Of a stretch of DNA of 25,761 bases, positions 1 to 7,391 are shown one piece after another (position 1 is the stretch's first letter; each line of letters begins with the position of its first letter). The position numbers and the translations under genes were made by a program. The notes beneath the pieces were generated by a model, which ran no database searches, was not told the DNA's origin, and saw only the letters and a list, made by a program, of their open reading frames with translations. Location of the stretch: positions 1-25,761 of the forward strand of contig JAEZAA010000187.1 of the NCBI GenBank assembly GCA_023430625.1, written 5' to 3'. This DNA is from Pseudomonadota bacterium (GTDB lineage: Bacteria > Pseudomonadota > Gammaproteobacteria > Pseudomonadales > Oleiphilaceae).

Positions 1-75
1 CAAGGGGAGGGTTAGGGTGGGGTCGTCTTTCAGGCACAGGCTCCCGCCCGCCCCCTTGGCAGGGGGAGGAGTAAG
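1..75. repeat. REP-like palindromic repeat, cut by the window edge
   Basis: Bases 1-25 (CAAGGGGAGGGTTAGGGTGG and following) are the reverse of the CCCACCCTAACCCTCCCC motif seen in many gammaproteobacterial intergenic palindromes. Bases about 52-67 form a hairpin with arms CCCCCT and AGGGGG around TGGC. The composition and layout match the fuller element at 4997-5125. It lies directly downstream of the jetC stop codon, and no start of a following gene can be seen. It may act as a transcription end or mRNA stabiliser; that is inference. Confidence 0.55.
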
Positions 76-85
76 AGTGCGGCAC

Positions 86-3000
86 CTACCCAAACTCCTC
101 CATAAAATCAAAACTCCCCTGGTTGTAAATCGTCCGCCGGTGATTCGCCCATAGCGCCTGAATCCGGTCCTGATTCAGCTTCTGCCGATCCACGTGCACC
201 AACGTCTGAAGCTCACCCTGGGGCGTGGGAGCCGGGCACTTGGCGAACACGAACTGGTTGCTGATCAGATCCAGAAACGCTCCCGATTTGCTCGACGGCA
301 TCACGAACAGCAATTGCAGCCCTAATGTCTTGGTCAGGTAGTCGATGACTTCGCGGGAGCGGGTTTCGTCCATGCGGGAGAAGGCTTCGTCCACCATCAC
401 CATGCGCAGGTGGCTGTTGCCTTCGCGGAAGCGGAATGCCGCGGTAACGGCCGCCGAGCGGATGATGTAGAACGGCGTTTCCGACTGGCCGCCGGAGCCG
501 GTGCCGTATTGGCTGAGCGGAATCGGCGCCTTGCCCTTGGGCTGGCGGTAGATCTCGTAGCGGCGGTAGTTGCGGTAGTCGGAGACCCGCTCCAGCTCGC
601 GCATGGCTTTGACTTCGTCGTCATCCAGCAGCATGGCCATGAGGCGGTCGCGCACCTTGCGGGAGCGTTCCGACAGCTCCAGCTCACTCAGATCGATGGC
701 CTCGCCTAGCAGCGGCTGCTTGACGATTTCTTCGAAGAACTTCCAGTAGTCGTGGAACTCAGGCACCCAATCGCTCTTGAAGCTGTAGGTCTCCTGGTCG
801 GCACCGAATACATGGTTTTCCAGCTCCTCGTTGAGCTCGTCCAGGACGCGACGACCATCGCCGATGGCCTGGTAGATGGCGTGGCAGAGGTTGCTGATAA
901 AGGCGGTGTTGAAGCTGCGCTTGAGCGCCACCAGCTTGTCGTGGTGCTCCACCAGCACGTTGTTCTTGAGCCGGTTGTGGATGTTGTCCAGCTCCTGGCG
1001 CTTCTGGCACACGAGCTTGAAGGTCGCCAGCCCATGGTTGTCGTCGTAATTGCGGTCGAACAGCACCGTATCCAGCCGCTCACAGCGCAGGTTGTGCTGC
1101 TGGATGGCGCTTTCCAGCTGGGCCAAATCCGCGTTGAGATGGTTGCCCAAATACTGGATATCCTGGTCCAGCAGGGCCAGCTGGCTGGATTGGGCACTCT
1201 GGTCCGCCGCCTGTAGCCGCAGCTCGAACGGGTATTCCGGCCACACTGCGGGAATCCGGCGCAGGGCCTCTTCCTCGTCGTCCACCTGGGCCAGGGTCTG
1301 GTCGCGGCGGTCCGCCAGCAGACGGATCTGGGCGTCCACCTGGGCCAGCTTTTCCTGGGCTTGGCCGTTGTCCTTGTTGAGCTGGCTGATCCGCTCGTCC
1401 AGTTGGCGATAGAGGGACTGGGCTTCAGACAGCTCCTGCTCCAGCGCCTCGAAATCGGACAGGTCGAGCTGGCGCAGGGCCTCCTGCGCCTGGTGCAGCT
1501 GGCGCTGGGTGTCGGCCAGGGTGGCCAGCACTTCGGCATAGGCCAAGGGGCGAATCTGGTCCAGGTCGGCCAGTAGTTGGCGCATGTCCTGATAGGCGCC
1601 GCTGGCGCTCTGGAGCTGGCCGTAGAGCTGTTCCAGTTCGTCCTGCTTGGCCTTCAGCGCCCGCTCGCGGGCGCCCTGGCCGAAGACCAGTTCGCTGTCG
1701 GCGATGTCGCAGCGGTACATGCTGTAGTTGCTGGAGCCCATGCCGTCGCGGGTCACGCCACGGGGGCTGTGGGCGAGTTCGTCGGCGGAGTCGACCCGCT
1801 CGACCCGGCCATAGCTGGCGATCAGGTAGCTCTTGACGATGGCATGGGAGCACTTGAGCACCTGCATGATGGAGCTCTTGGGCAGCATGGCGGCGAGCTT
1901 GTCGGCATCTTCCCGGGCCTTGCTGCCCTGGATGACGCGGGCGCGGTTCTGGCGGCCCGCCAGCTGGCGCACGATACGGATGGCCTCGGCTTCGTACTGG
2001 GGTTCCACCACGATGCCGAAGCGGGCGCCGCCCAGGTAACCTTCAATGGCGGACTGCCAGTTGGGATCGGTCACTTCCACGTAATCACACAGTACCCGGG
2101 CGTCCGCCTGGGGGCACTGGGCGCGCAGGGCCTTGAGCGCCACGGCGACGAAGTCCGGGTAATTGACCTGGCGCGCTTCCAGCGCCTCGATCTCCAGCTT
2201 CTTGCGCTCGACCTGGTGCTCCAGTTGCGACAGCGCCCGCTCGCGCCGGTCCCGCTCCTGGATCACCTGATCCCGGGTGGAACGCTGGTCGCTGCTATGG
2301 CTGGGATCGTGCAGATAGGCCAGCAGCCGGTTGCTGGCCTGTTGCAGAACCTCGATGGCCTCCAGGTTGCCTTGCAGCGGGCTGCTGTCGATCCAGTCCC
2401 GGTTCAGCAGGCTCTGGGCGCTGGGCAGGTCCGCCTGGGCCGCCAGGCTCACGGCTTTCAGCCGATCCTGCAGGATGGGCTGGGCCAGGCCGGGCACGGC
2501 ATCGGCGACGTTGGTGCGGCTGAGTTTCTCGGCCAGGCGGGTGGCGCCGGCCAGGTTCTGGCGCAGGTACTCTTCCTGCTTCAGCAGCGGCGCCGTGGTC
2601 TTGGCCAGCGTTTCCTCGGCCTCCTCAATGGTGCGCTCCAGGTCGTCCTTGGTGCGTAGGGCGGTAATGCCCAGGCGCCGGGCCTTGAGATCGGTGATAC
2701 GTTCGTTGGTCTCGCGCTGGCGCTCGATGCTGGCGTGCAGCTCTGTCTGGTTGCCGTCGAGCTGGCCCTGCAGGTCGGCTTGCTGGCGTTTGACCTCCTG
2801 GTAGCGCTTCTGGTCGGCCAGATAGCTGGTGCGGGCCCGGATGTAGTGGGCCTCGTGCAGTTGAATCCAGTGCTCGATGTAGGTCAGCGCCTGCTGGTCG
2901 GCCTGACCCAGCAGGCCGATGGCTTCCTTCAGCTTGCGGGCGTCCTCTTCCATGCCGTGGATGCTCTTCATCAGGCTGGAGACCGATTGCACCGCCTCGC

Positions 3001-3739
3001 CCAGGTCCTTCTTCTCCAGGATCTCGTTGGCGACGAAATGGTGGATGCCTTTTTTCTCGGGCTTGTAGGCCATGAAGCCGGAAAAGGCCCGTGCCGCCGC
3101 CATGGCCTCGCGGTCCGTTACCCGCCCCGGCAGGCCGCGCAGGGCGCCATACAGGCGGCCCAGGTACTGTTTCTTGGTGTCGTATTTCTCCACGATGTCG
3201 CGGCTGACGTCCAAAACCCGGATCAGATGGCTCTGGATGTCCGGCAGCGGCACCAGGTGCTGGCCATCCAGCTTGGCCTGCATGAAGTCATCCAGGCACA
3301 GCTCGCGGTCGTTGATCACCAGATAGGCCGACTCCGCCAGTTTCGGCAGGCGCGACTCGCCCGCCGTCTCCAGATAGGCCCGGCTGCCGATCACGGCGGT
3401 AAAGGGAGTGGCGGTCTCGCCCTGGGTGGGGTGGAACACGGCGGCAATGTAGCCGTCGGTGGGGTAGGGGCGGGCATAGCTGCCGTCGTCGCAGCCCAGC
3501 ACATAGGAGGCCAGGGTGCGGGTCTGCTTGCCGCCGCGCCCGCGCTGGCTGGTTTCTTCCTGGCCCGGGTTATAGGCGAACAGGGTGTCGTGGGCGGCGG
3601 TCATGATGGTCTGGATCGCATCCGCCGCCGTGGTCTTGCCGGAGCCGTTGCCACCGGAGAACAGGTTGATGGGGCCGAATTCGAATTCGCGGTTGGGCAG
3701 GTTGCCCCAGTTGATGTAGATGAACTTCTTTAGAAACAT
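86..3739 (-). CDS. jetC: Wadjet JetC / MksB-type SMC ATPase
   Basis: This is a 1217-residue SMC-like ATPase, the motor of a JetABCD/MksBEFG condensin. Such systems extrude DNA loops and restrict plasmids and some phages in the cytoplasm. The Walker A motif GGNGSGKTT is at residues 29-37. Long Gln/Glu/Leu-rich coiled coils (about 270-520 and 690-930) flank a hinge-like globular section. The ABC signature GTGSGGQSE is near residue 1080 and the Walker B motif MVMVDEAF is at about 1113-1120. Both head halves are therefore complete, and the length suits a full JetC. The start follows the family's usual beginning (MFLKKFIYINWGN) although no good ribosome-binding site precedes it. Its partners jetA and jetB are on the same strand but separated by an opposite-strand ompA-like gene, so jetC must have its own promoter or rely on read-through. 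MksB is the alternative name; the family assignment is firm, the subtype less so. Confidence 0.9.
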   Translation of the reverse strand: MFLKKFIYINWGNLPNREFEFGPINLFSGGNGSGKTTAADAIQTIMTAAHDTLFAYNPGQEETSQRGRGGKQTRTLASYVLGCDDGSYARPYPTDGYIAAVFHPTQGETATPFTAVIGSRAYLETAGESRLPKLAESAYLVINDRELCLDDFMQAKLDGQHLVPLPDIQSHLIRVLDVSRDIVEKYDTKKQYLGRLYGALRGLPGRVTDREAMAAARAFSGFMAYKPEKKGIHHFVANEILEKKDLGEAVQSVSSLMKSIHGMEEDARKLKEAIGLLGQADQQALTYIEHWIQLHEAHYIRARTSYLADQKRYQEVKRQQADLQGQLDGNQTELHASIERQRETNERITDLKARRLGITALRTKDDLERTIEEAEETLAKTTAPLLKQEEYLRQNLAGATRLAEKLSRTNVADAVPGLAQPILQDRLKAVSLAAQADLPSAQSLLNRDWIDSSPLQGNLEAIEVLQQASNRLLAYLHDPSHSSDQRSTRDQVIQERDRRERALSQLEHQVERKKLEIEALEARQVNYPDFVAVALKALRAQCPQADARVLCDYVEVTDPNWQSAIEGYLGGARFGIVVEPQYEAEAIRIVRQLAGRQNRARVIQGSKAREDADKLAAMLPKSSIMQVLKCSHAIVKSYLIASYGRVERVDSADELAHSPRGVTRDGMGSSNYSMYRCDIADSELVFGQGARERALKAKQDELEQLYGQLQSASGAYQDMRQLLADLDQIRPLAYAEVLATLADTQRQLHQAQEALRQLDLSDFEALEQELSEAQSLYRQLDERISQLNKDNGQAQEKLAQVDAQIRLLADRRDQTLAQVDDEEEALRRIPAVWPEYPFELRLQAADQSAQSSQLALLDQDIQYLGNHLNADLAQLESAIQQHNLRCERLDTVLFDRNYDDNHGLATFKLVCQKRQELDNIHNRLKNNVLVEHHDKLVALKRSFNTAFISNLCHAIYQAIGDGRRVLDELNEELENHVFGADQETYSFKSDWVPEFHDYWKFFEEIVKQPLLGEAIDLSELELSERSRKVRDRLMAMLLDDDEVKAMRELERVSDYRNYRRYEIYRQPKGKAPIPLSQYGTGSGGQSETPFYIIRSAAVTAAFRFREGNSHLRMVMVDEAFSRMDETRSREVIDYLTKTLGLQLLFVMPSSKSGAFLDLISNQFVFAKCPAPTPQGELQTLVHVDRQKLNQDRIQALWANHRRTIYNQGSFDFMEEFG

Positions 3740-3911
3740 GAATCTGTGATCGACTAGGTCTCGGGTGGGCGGGGTTGCGGTGCATAATGCCGGATCATCC
3801 TAAACCTTTTGGCCCCGGGACAGAAGCGCCAGCCTTGGGTCTTCCCGTCGTGACATTTGTCCTTTCCGTTCCTGCCCCAGGGTGCCAGCGGCTAGACTGT
3901 TAAGAGATTGG

Positions 3912-3944
3912 CCGGTTATGTGCGGGTTATGTGCCGGTTATGTG
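3912..3944. repeat. Three tandem 11-bp repeats in the jetC/ompA divergent gap
   Basis: Three adjacent copies of an 11-base unit lie at 3912-3922, 3923-3933 and 3934-3944. They read CCGGTTATGTG, CGGGTTATGTG and CCGGTTATGTG, so only one base differs. A period of about one helical turn puts all copies on one DNA face, which suits cooperative protein binding. The array lies 45 bases before the ompA start, just after a weak TAGACT -10-like sequence at 3893-3898, so it may alternatively be in the transcribed leader. Its function is unknown. Confidence 0.75.
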
Positions 3945-3949
3945 GTAGC

Positions 3950-3976
3950 GCCAGGCGCCAGGCGTTCGTGCCTGGC
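3950..3976 (+). promoter_or_regulatory. Leader hairpin directly before the ompA ribosome-binding site
   Basis: GCCAGGC occurs twice in a row (3950-3956 and 3957-3963), and both copies can pair with GCCTGGC at 3970-3976. The inner pairing leaves a 6-base loop (GTTCGT). The stem ends one base before the TGAGGAG ribosome-binding site at 3977-3983. Two alternative stems of equal strength next to the site suggest possible translational control of the ompA-like gene. This is inferred from base pairing only. Confidence 0.45.
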
Positions 3977-3989
3977 TTGAGGAGTGTTC

Positions 3990-4988
3990 ATGCTAGTTCA
4001 GTTCCGCAAGTACCTTGTCGCAACGCTGATGTTGGCCCTGCCCCTGAGCGGGCACGCCCAGAATGGCGAACCCGACGATATCCAGGACCATCCCCTGGTG
4101 AAGCGTTTCCCCAACAGCCAGATCATCGGCTTCGATCAGCGCGACAAGGATTCCCTGGAGTTCGTCACCGCCGGCAGTGCCGATGGCAAGGAGCCGGCAC
4201 CGCGCCAGAACATCAGCGGCCGGGTGACCACCCTGATCTATCAGGCCGCCAGTCATCAGGACTCCGTCGCGGCCATCTTCGAGGGTTTCCAAAAGCAGTT
4301 TCAGGCGATTGGCGCGGAGGTCACCTTCAGTTGCGCCAATGCGGATTGCGGCACCAAGTTCGTGCCGGATTTGTTCGGCGCCGCGTCCCGGAAGCGGCTA
4401 TACCTGCCCCTGGCGCCCTGGAACGTGGTAACGCCCCACAGTAACTTCCGCTACTGGAATGGCGCCCTGAGTCAGGGTGGTAGCCGTTACCACTTCCGCC
4501 TGTTGGTGGCGACGCCCAGCTATGCGGATTACCCACCCAAGATTGCCCTGGACGTGGTGGAGTCGCAGATGTCCGTCGAGGAGCTGCCGGGGATGTCCAT
4601 GGAGACGCTGTCCGAAGCCTTACGCGAAGCGGGGCGGGTGGCATTGGAGTATGTGAATTTCCAGACCGACAGCGTCAAGCTGCCATTCGAGGCCAGCAAG
4701 ACGCTGCTGACGGTGGCCGAATACCTGCGCCAGCACCCGAGCCAGCAGGTGTTTCTGGTGGGACATACCGCCTTGGGCAAGGATTACGGCAAGAGCCTGG
4801 AAATATCCGAGGCCCGTGCCCAGGCCGTGGTGGACGATCTGGTGCAGCGCCTGGGTGTGGCACCGGAGCAGCTGAAGGCGGTGGGCGTGGGCCCGGTGAG
4901 CCCGGTGGTGAACAATGCCGATCAGTTGGGACGCCTGCGCAACAACCGGGTGGAATTGGTGTTGGGGACGGCGTTGCGGAAAGAGTAG
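3990..4988 (+). CDS. DUF4892 / OmpA-family envelope protein
   Basis: This 332-residue protein is predicted to be exported. Residues 1-24 form a Sec signal peptide (MLVQFRKYLVATLMLALPLSGHAQ). The N-terminal half resembles DUF4892 and carries a possible disulfide pair (CANADC). The C-terminal third is an OmpA-like domain (YVNFQTDS, then GHTALG, SEARAQ, GRLRNNRVEL). In this domain an Asp in GHTD and an Arg in RA normally hold the peptidoglycan diaminopimelate. Here the Arg is kept, but the Asp is Ala (GHTA). The ATG at 3990 was chosen over a GTG at 3984 because GAGGAG at 3978-3983 is correctly spaced only for the ATG. The gene sits between jetC and jetB on the opposite strand, with a REP-like element just after its stop. 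A role in envelope-peptidoglycan linkage is likely for the family; the substitution makes binding here uncertain. Confidence 0.82.
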   Translation: MLVQFRKYLVATLMLALPLSGHAQNGEPDDIQDHPLVKRFPNSQIIGFDQRDKDSLEFVTAGSADGKEPAPRQNISGRVTTLIYQAASHQDSVAAIFEGFQKQFQAIGAEVTFSCANADCGTKFVPDLFGAASRKRLYLPLAPWNVVTPHSNFRYWNGALSQGGSRYHFRLLVATPSYADYPPKIALDVVESQMSVEELPGMSMETLSEALREAGRVALEYVNFQTDSVKLPFEASKTLLTVAEYLRQHPSQQVFLVGHTALGKDYGKSLEISEARAQAVVDDLVQRLGVAPEQLKAVGVGPVSPVVNNADQLGRLRNNRVELVLGTALRKE

Positions 4989-4996
4989 TGGCTAGC

Positions 4997-5125
4997 TCCC
5001 CTCTCCCGCTTTGCGGGAGAGGGGCGGGGGGGTGAGGGTCTGGCCGGCGCGGAATAAACCTAGCCACGGACGCGCCTGAATCACCCTTCACCCCAACCCT
5101 CTCCCAGAGGGAGAGGGAGTAAAAA
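4997..5125. repeat. Paired REP-like palindromes between ompA and jetB
   Basis: Two strong hairpins stand in mirror orientation. The first has a perfect 12-bp stem, CCCCTCTCCCGC at 4999-5010 with GCGGGAGAGGGG at 5014-5025. The second has a 9-bp stem, CCCTCTCCC at 5097-5105 with GGGAGAGGG at 5109-5117. The inner segments GGGTGAGGGT (5031-5040) and CACCCTTCACCCC (5082-5094) are also nearly complementary, so the whole block can fold as one large cruciform. This is the layout of a bacterial interspersed mosaic element. It lies between convergent ends (ompA on plus, jetB on minus) and may also end transcription from both sides. Confidence 0.8.
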
Positions 5126-5152
5126 CAGCGGCTTGCGAGTTGTGTACATTGA

Positions 5153-5824
5153 TTAGTCTTTGACGGAAGAGGGGGCTTCTTCGTCTGATTCCTCCGCCAC
5201 CAGCCCCGCCAACGACTCCAGTACCTCATCGTTCACCAGGCTGACAATCGTCGGCCGAATCCGGATCCAGGCCTCTCCCGTATCCAGCGACTCATCATCG
5301 GTGAACTGAATCAGCCGCAGCTGACGCAGCTTGCGAAACAGCGCCCGTACCTCGGTGCGCGCACTGGGCAGGGCGCGATGCAGCAGGTTGCGATGGGCGA
5401 TGCTGAGGGCTTCGAAGGAGAGCGCCGCATAGCCGCTTTCGTCGATCTGGCCTTCCCGCAGGATCTTGTCGTACTGGCTGCGCAGCACCAGGATCAGCGC
5501 CACTTCGGCCTGGTTCAGACGGTTGCGCAGGCCTGAGTTGAACGGCGGGTCGTTCTCATCCACCAGGCCCGGCACCGAGCTGCCCGGCGGAAACAGCCGC
5601 ACGAACTGGAAATGGTTGTCGTGCTGGACCCGGATGTGGAGCAGCCCCAGATAGTCGCTCACCAAGGCCTTGATCCGCACGTAGCGGTCGTACAGCTGTT
5701 GCTCGCGCTGAGATTCGTCGCGGCAGAGGATGCCGTAATCCATGAGGCGGATCAGCAGCTCGGAGAACTCCTCCAGGCTGATGCCTTCCTGTTCCAGTTC
5801 CTGCTCAATGTGCGGTGTCAGCAC
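5153..5824 (-). CDS. jetB: Wadjet JetB / MksE-type condensin subunit (DUF4194)
   Basis: This 223-residue protein matches the DUF4194/MukE-like subunit. In the family it is a tandem winged-helix protein that binds the kleisin and helps clamp DNA against the SMC heads. Visible features include the family-like stretch LYDRYVRIKALVSDYLGLLHIRV, the acidic C-terminus EESDEEAP and the length. The start is GTG at 5822-5824 and lies inside the end of jetA (20-base overlap). GGAG at the right distance upstream supports it, and this indicates translational coupling. Downstream, instead of jetC, there is a REP-like element and an ompA-like gene pointing the other way. MksE is the equivalent name. No catalytic motif is expected. 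Confidence 0.85.
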   Translation of the reverse strand: MLTPHIEQELEQEGISLEEFSELLIRLMDYGILCRDESQREQQLYDRYVRIKALVSDYLGLLHIRVQHDNHFQFVRLFPPGSSVPGLVDENDPPFNSGLRNRLNQAEVALILVLRSQYDKILREGQIDESGYAALSFEALSIAHRNLLHRALPSARTEVRALFRKLRQLRLIQFTDDESLDTGEAWIRIRPTIVSLVNDEVLESLAGLVAEESDEEAPSSVKD

Positions 5825-7292
5825 GGGGATTCTCCGGGGGCTGCGTCTCTTGGGGCTCGTTGCGGGCGATCAGCTCGATCTCGAATTCGTCGGCCTGCTC
5901 AAAGTAGTCGGTGCTGATGCGGTCACCGGCGACCGCGGTGATCCGGAACTGATATTCCGAGGACAGCCCGCCGTCGCTGCCGATGGCAATGGCGTGGGCG
6001 GCGGTCAGCAGCTCGCGCACCGAAGTCACTGGGAAATGGCGGGTGCTGATCCGGCGGCCGTTGCCCAGCGCTTCCACCATGGTGCGGCGCATCTGTTGGT
6101 CGGTGACGGTGAAGGCCCGGTCCAGCAACTGCTGGATGTAGAGCTCCTTGCGCGCCTGGGGATCGATATCCTCGCCAAGATCCAGCGCAGTATGCACCGC
6201 ACGCGCGCGCCGCCCCTCCTGCAGGCGCACCTGGGCCGGGTCGATAAAGCCCGCCCGCGCCCCGGCCATACGCTCGCCTGCCTGCAGCAACCACTGGTCC
6301 TGCGTCTCGGCCGGCAACTTCGCCAGCGCCTGGCACAGGGCCAGGGTGTTGTTGTGACGCTGGCTGGTGAGATAGCTCATCTGGCGGATGATGATGTCGG
6401 CGCGCTGGGTGAAGCTCTGCATGGCCCGGCGCAGGGCCGGCAGCATGATGTCGCAGGCGTTGCGCAGGCGGTTTTCGATGCTTTCCAGTACAAAGAACAG
6501 GTAGGACTGCTGGGGTGCCAGCAGGCCGTCCGGCATCACCCGGCGCAGGGCGCGTTCGGCGTCGGCCTTGAACTCTTTCGGCTTGTGCTTGATGTCTTTC
6601 ACCAGCGTCAGGATGTCTTCTCGGTATTTCTCCACGCTGTCGGCGGACAGGCGGATGGCGATATCCGGCTGGAAACGCTTCTCCATGAACTCGAAGAATT
6701 CCTCAGTGGCTTTACGCACCAGGATCTGGGCTTCCACTTCCTGCACCAGCTGGCGCTTGCGTTCGTCCAGCTCGGCGATGACATCGGTGAAATCGCTGAT
6801 GATGCGCTCGGAATACTCGTAGGCGTCCAGCAGGTCATGGATTTCGCCCTGCTGGGCAAAGGCGTCCAGGGCGTTGCGAGTGTTACGGGTGTTGCGATGC
6901 CGGGTCCGCAGGCGCGAGGCGTCGGTGTCCACAAAGGGCTGGGTGAACAGCCGGCCGTGGCGGCTGAAACCATAGGCGCTCTGCAGGGTGGCTTCGTCCA
7001 GTTGGCGTTCCAACCAGCCATGCTCCAGCAACTGATTGAGAATCCAGGCCGCCAGTTCCCGGTCGGAGCGAAACCGGCCCAGGGCCTCGTCGTCCTGGCT
7101 GTCCAGCACCGGGGCCCGGGCCAGCGCCTCCTGAAAGGTATCGATGACCTGGTCCCGGTCCAGCGCATGGCCGTAATCGGCCAGGGCGGAATAGAGGCGC
7201 AGGTACAACAGGCGCAGGCATTCCACCATGACTTCACGGTACTTGCTGGTCAGGGGCTTGAAGAATTGGGCGCGGGAATCGCTAAAGAACAT
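5805..7292 (-). CDS. jetA: Wadjet JetA / MksF-type kleisin
   Basis: This 495-residue protein is the kleisin of the same condensin: it bridges the two SMC heads and recruits JetB. It begins MFFSDSRAQFFKPLTSKYRE, the characteristic opening of the JetA family (DUF5716, long misnamed in databases). An N-terminal winged-helix region (about 20-140) is followed by a helical middle with heptad-like stretches (about 165-260, DVIAELDERKRQLVQEVEAQ). The C-terminal domain (about 400-480) is rich in short beta segments. The length is normal and no frame break is seen. A candidate sigma-70 promoter lies 52-79 bases upstream, in the short gap after the diguanylate cyclase gene, so jetAB can be transcribed separately from it. 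No strong ribosome-binding site precedes the ATG. Confidence 0.88.
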   Translation of the reverse strand: MFFSDSRAQFFKPLTSKYREVMVECLRLLYLRLYSALADYGHALDRDQVIDTFQEALARAPVLDSQDDEALGRFRSDRELAAWILNQLLEHGWLERQLDEATLQSAYGFSRHGRLFTQPFVDTDASRLRTRHRNTRNTRNALDAFAQQGEIHDLLDAYEYSERIISDFTDVIAELDERKRQLVQEVEAQILVRKATEEFFEFMEKRFQPDIAIRLSADSVEKYREDILTLVKDIKHKPKEFKADAERALRRVMPDGLLAPQQSYLFFVLESIENRLRNACDIMLPALRRAMQSFTQRADIIIRQMSYLTSQRHNNTLALCQALAKLPAETQDQWLLQAGERMAGARAGFIDPAQVRLQEGRRARAVHTALDLGEDIDPQARKELYIQQLLDRAFTVTDQQMRRTMVEALGNGRRISTRHFPVTSVRELLTAAHAIAIGSDGGLSSEYQFRITAVAGDRISTDYFEQADEFEIELIARNEPQETQPPENPRADTAH

Positions 7293-7343
7293 GCGGACCG
7301 TGACAGCTTGTAAAGATCGGGATTGGGAGGAAATTCGGCGCCT

Positions 7344-7371
7344 AGTATGACAGCCCCGCCAGGTCTGTCCA
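7344..7371 (-). promoter_or_regulatory. Candidate sigma-70 promoter for jetAB
   Basis: Read on the minus strand, TGGACA (7366-7371, five of six bases matching TTGACA) and CATACT (7344-7349, four of six matching TATAAT) are 16 bases apart. The jetA start is about 52 bases downstream. The position in the 99-base gap between the upstream cyclase gene and jetA is suitable. The match is moderate, so this is a prediction only. Confidence 0.4.
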
Positions 7372-7391
7372 AGCCTGGCAAGAGCAGGGCC

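Noticed and set aside
2735..3733. Long plus-strand open frame (332 codons) opposite jetC
   Set aside because: It is antisense to a fully supported SMC ATPase, and its composition (Val/Gly/Leu/Gln-rich, no motifs) is that of a shadow frame in GC-rich DNA.
3570..3785. Alternative start or small gene upstream of jetC on the minus strand
   Set aside because: It is another frame of the jetC 5' end, and the family's N-terminus begins at 3739.
3869..3898. Possible ompA promoter TTCCTG - 18 bases - TAGACT
   Set aside because: The -35 match is poor; it is noted only as context for the tandem repeats.
5742..7313. Plus-strand open frame of 523 codons opposite jetA
   Set aside because: It mirrors the jetA gene on the other strand. 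It has no ribosome-binding site and no recognisable domain.
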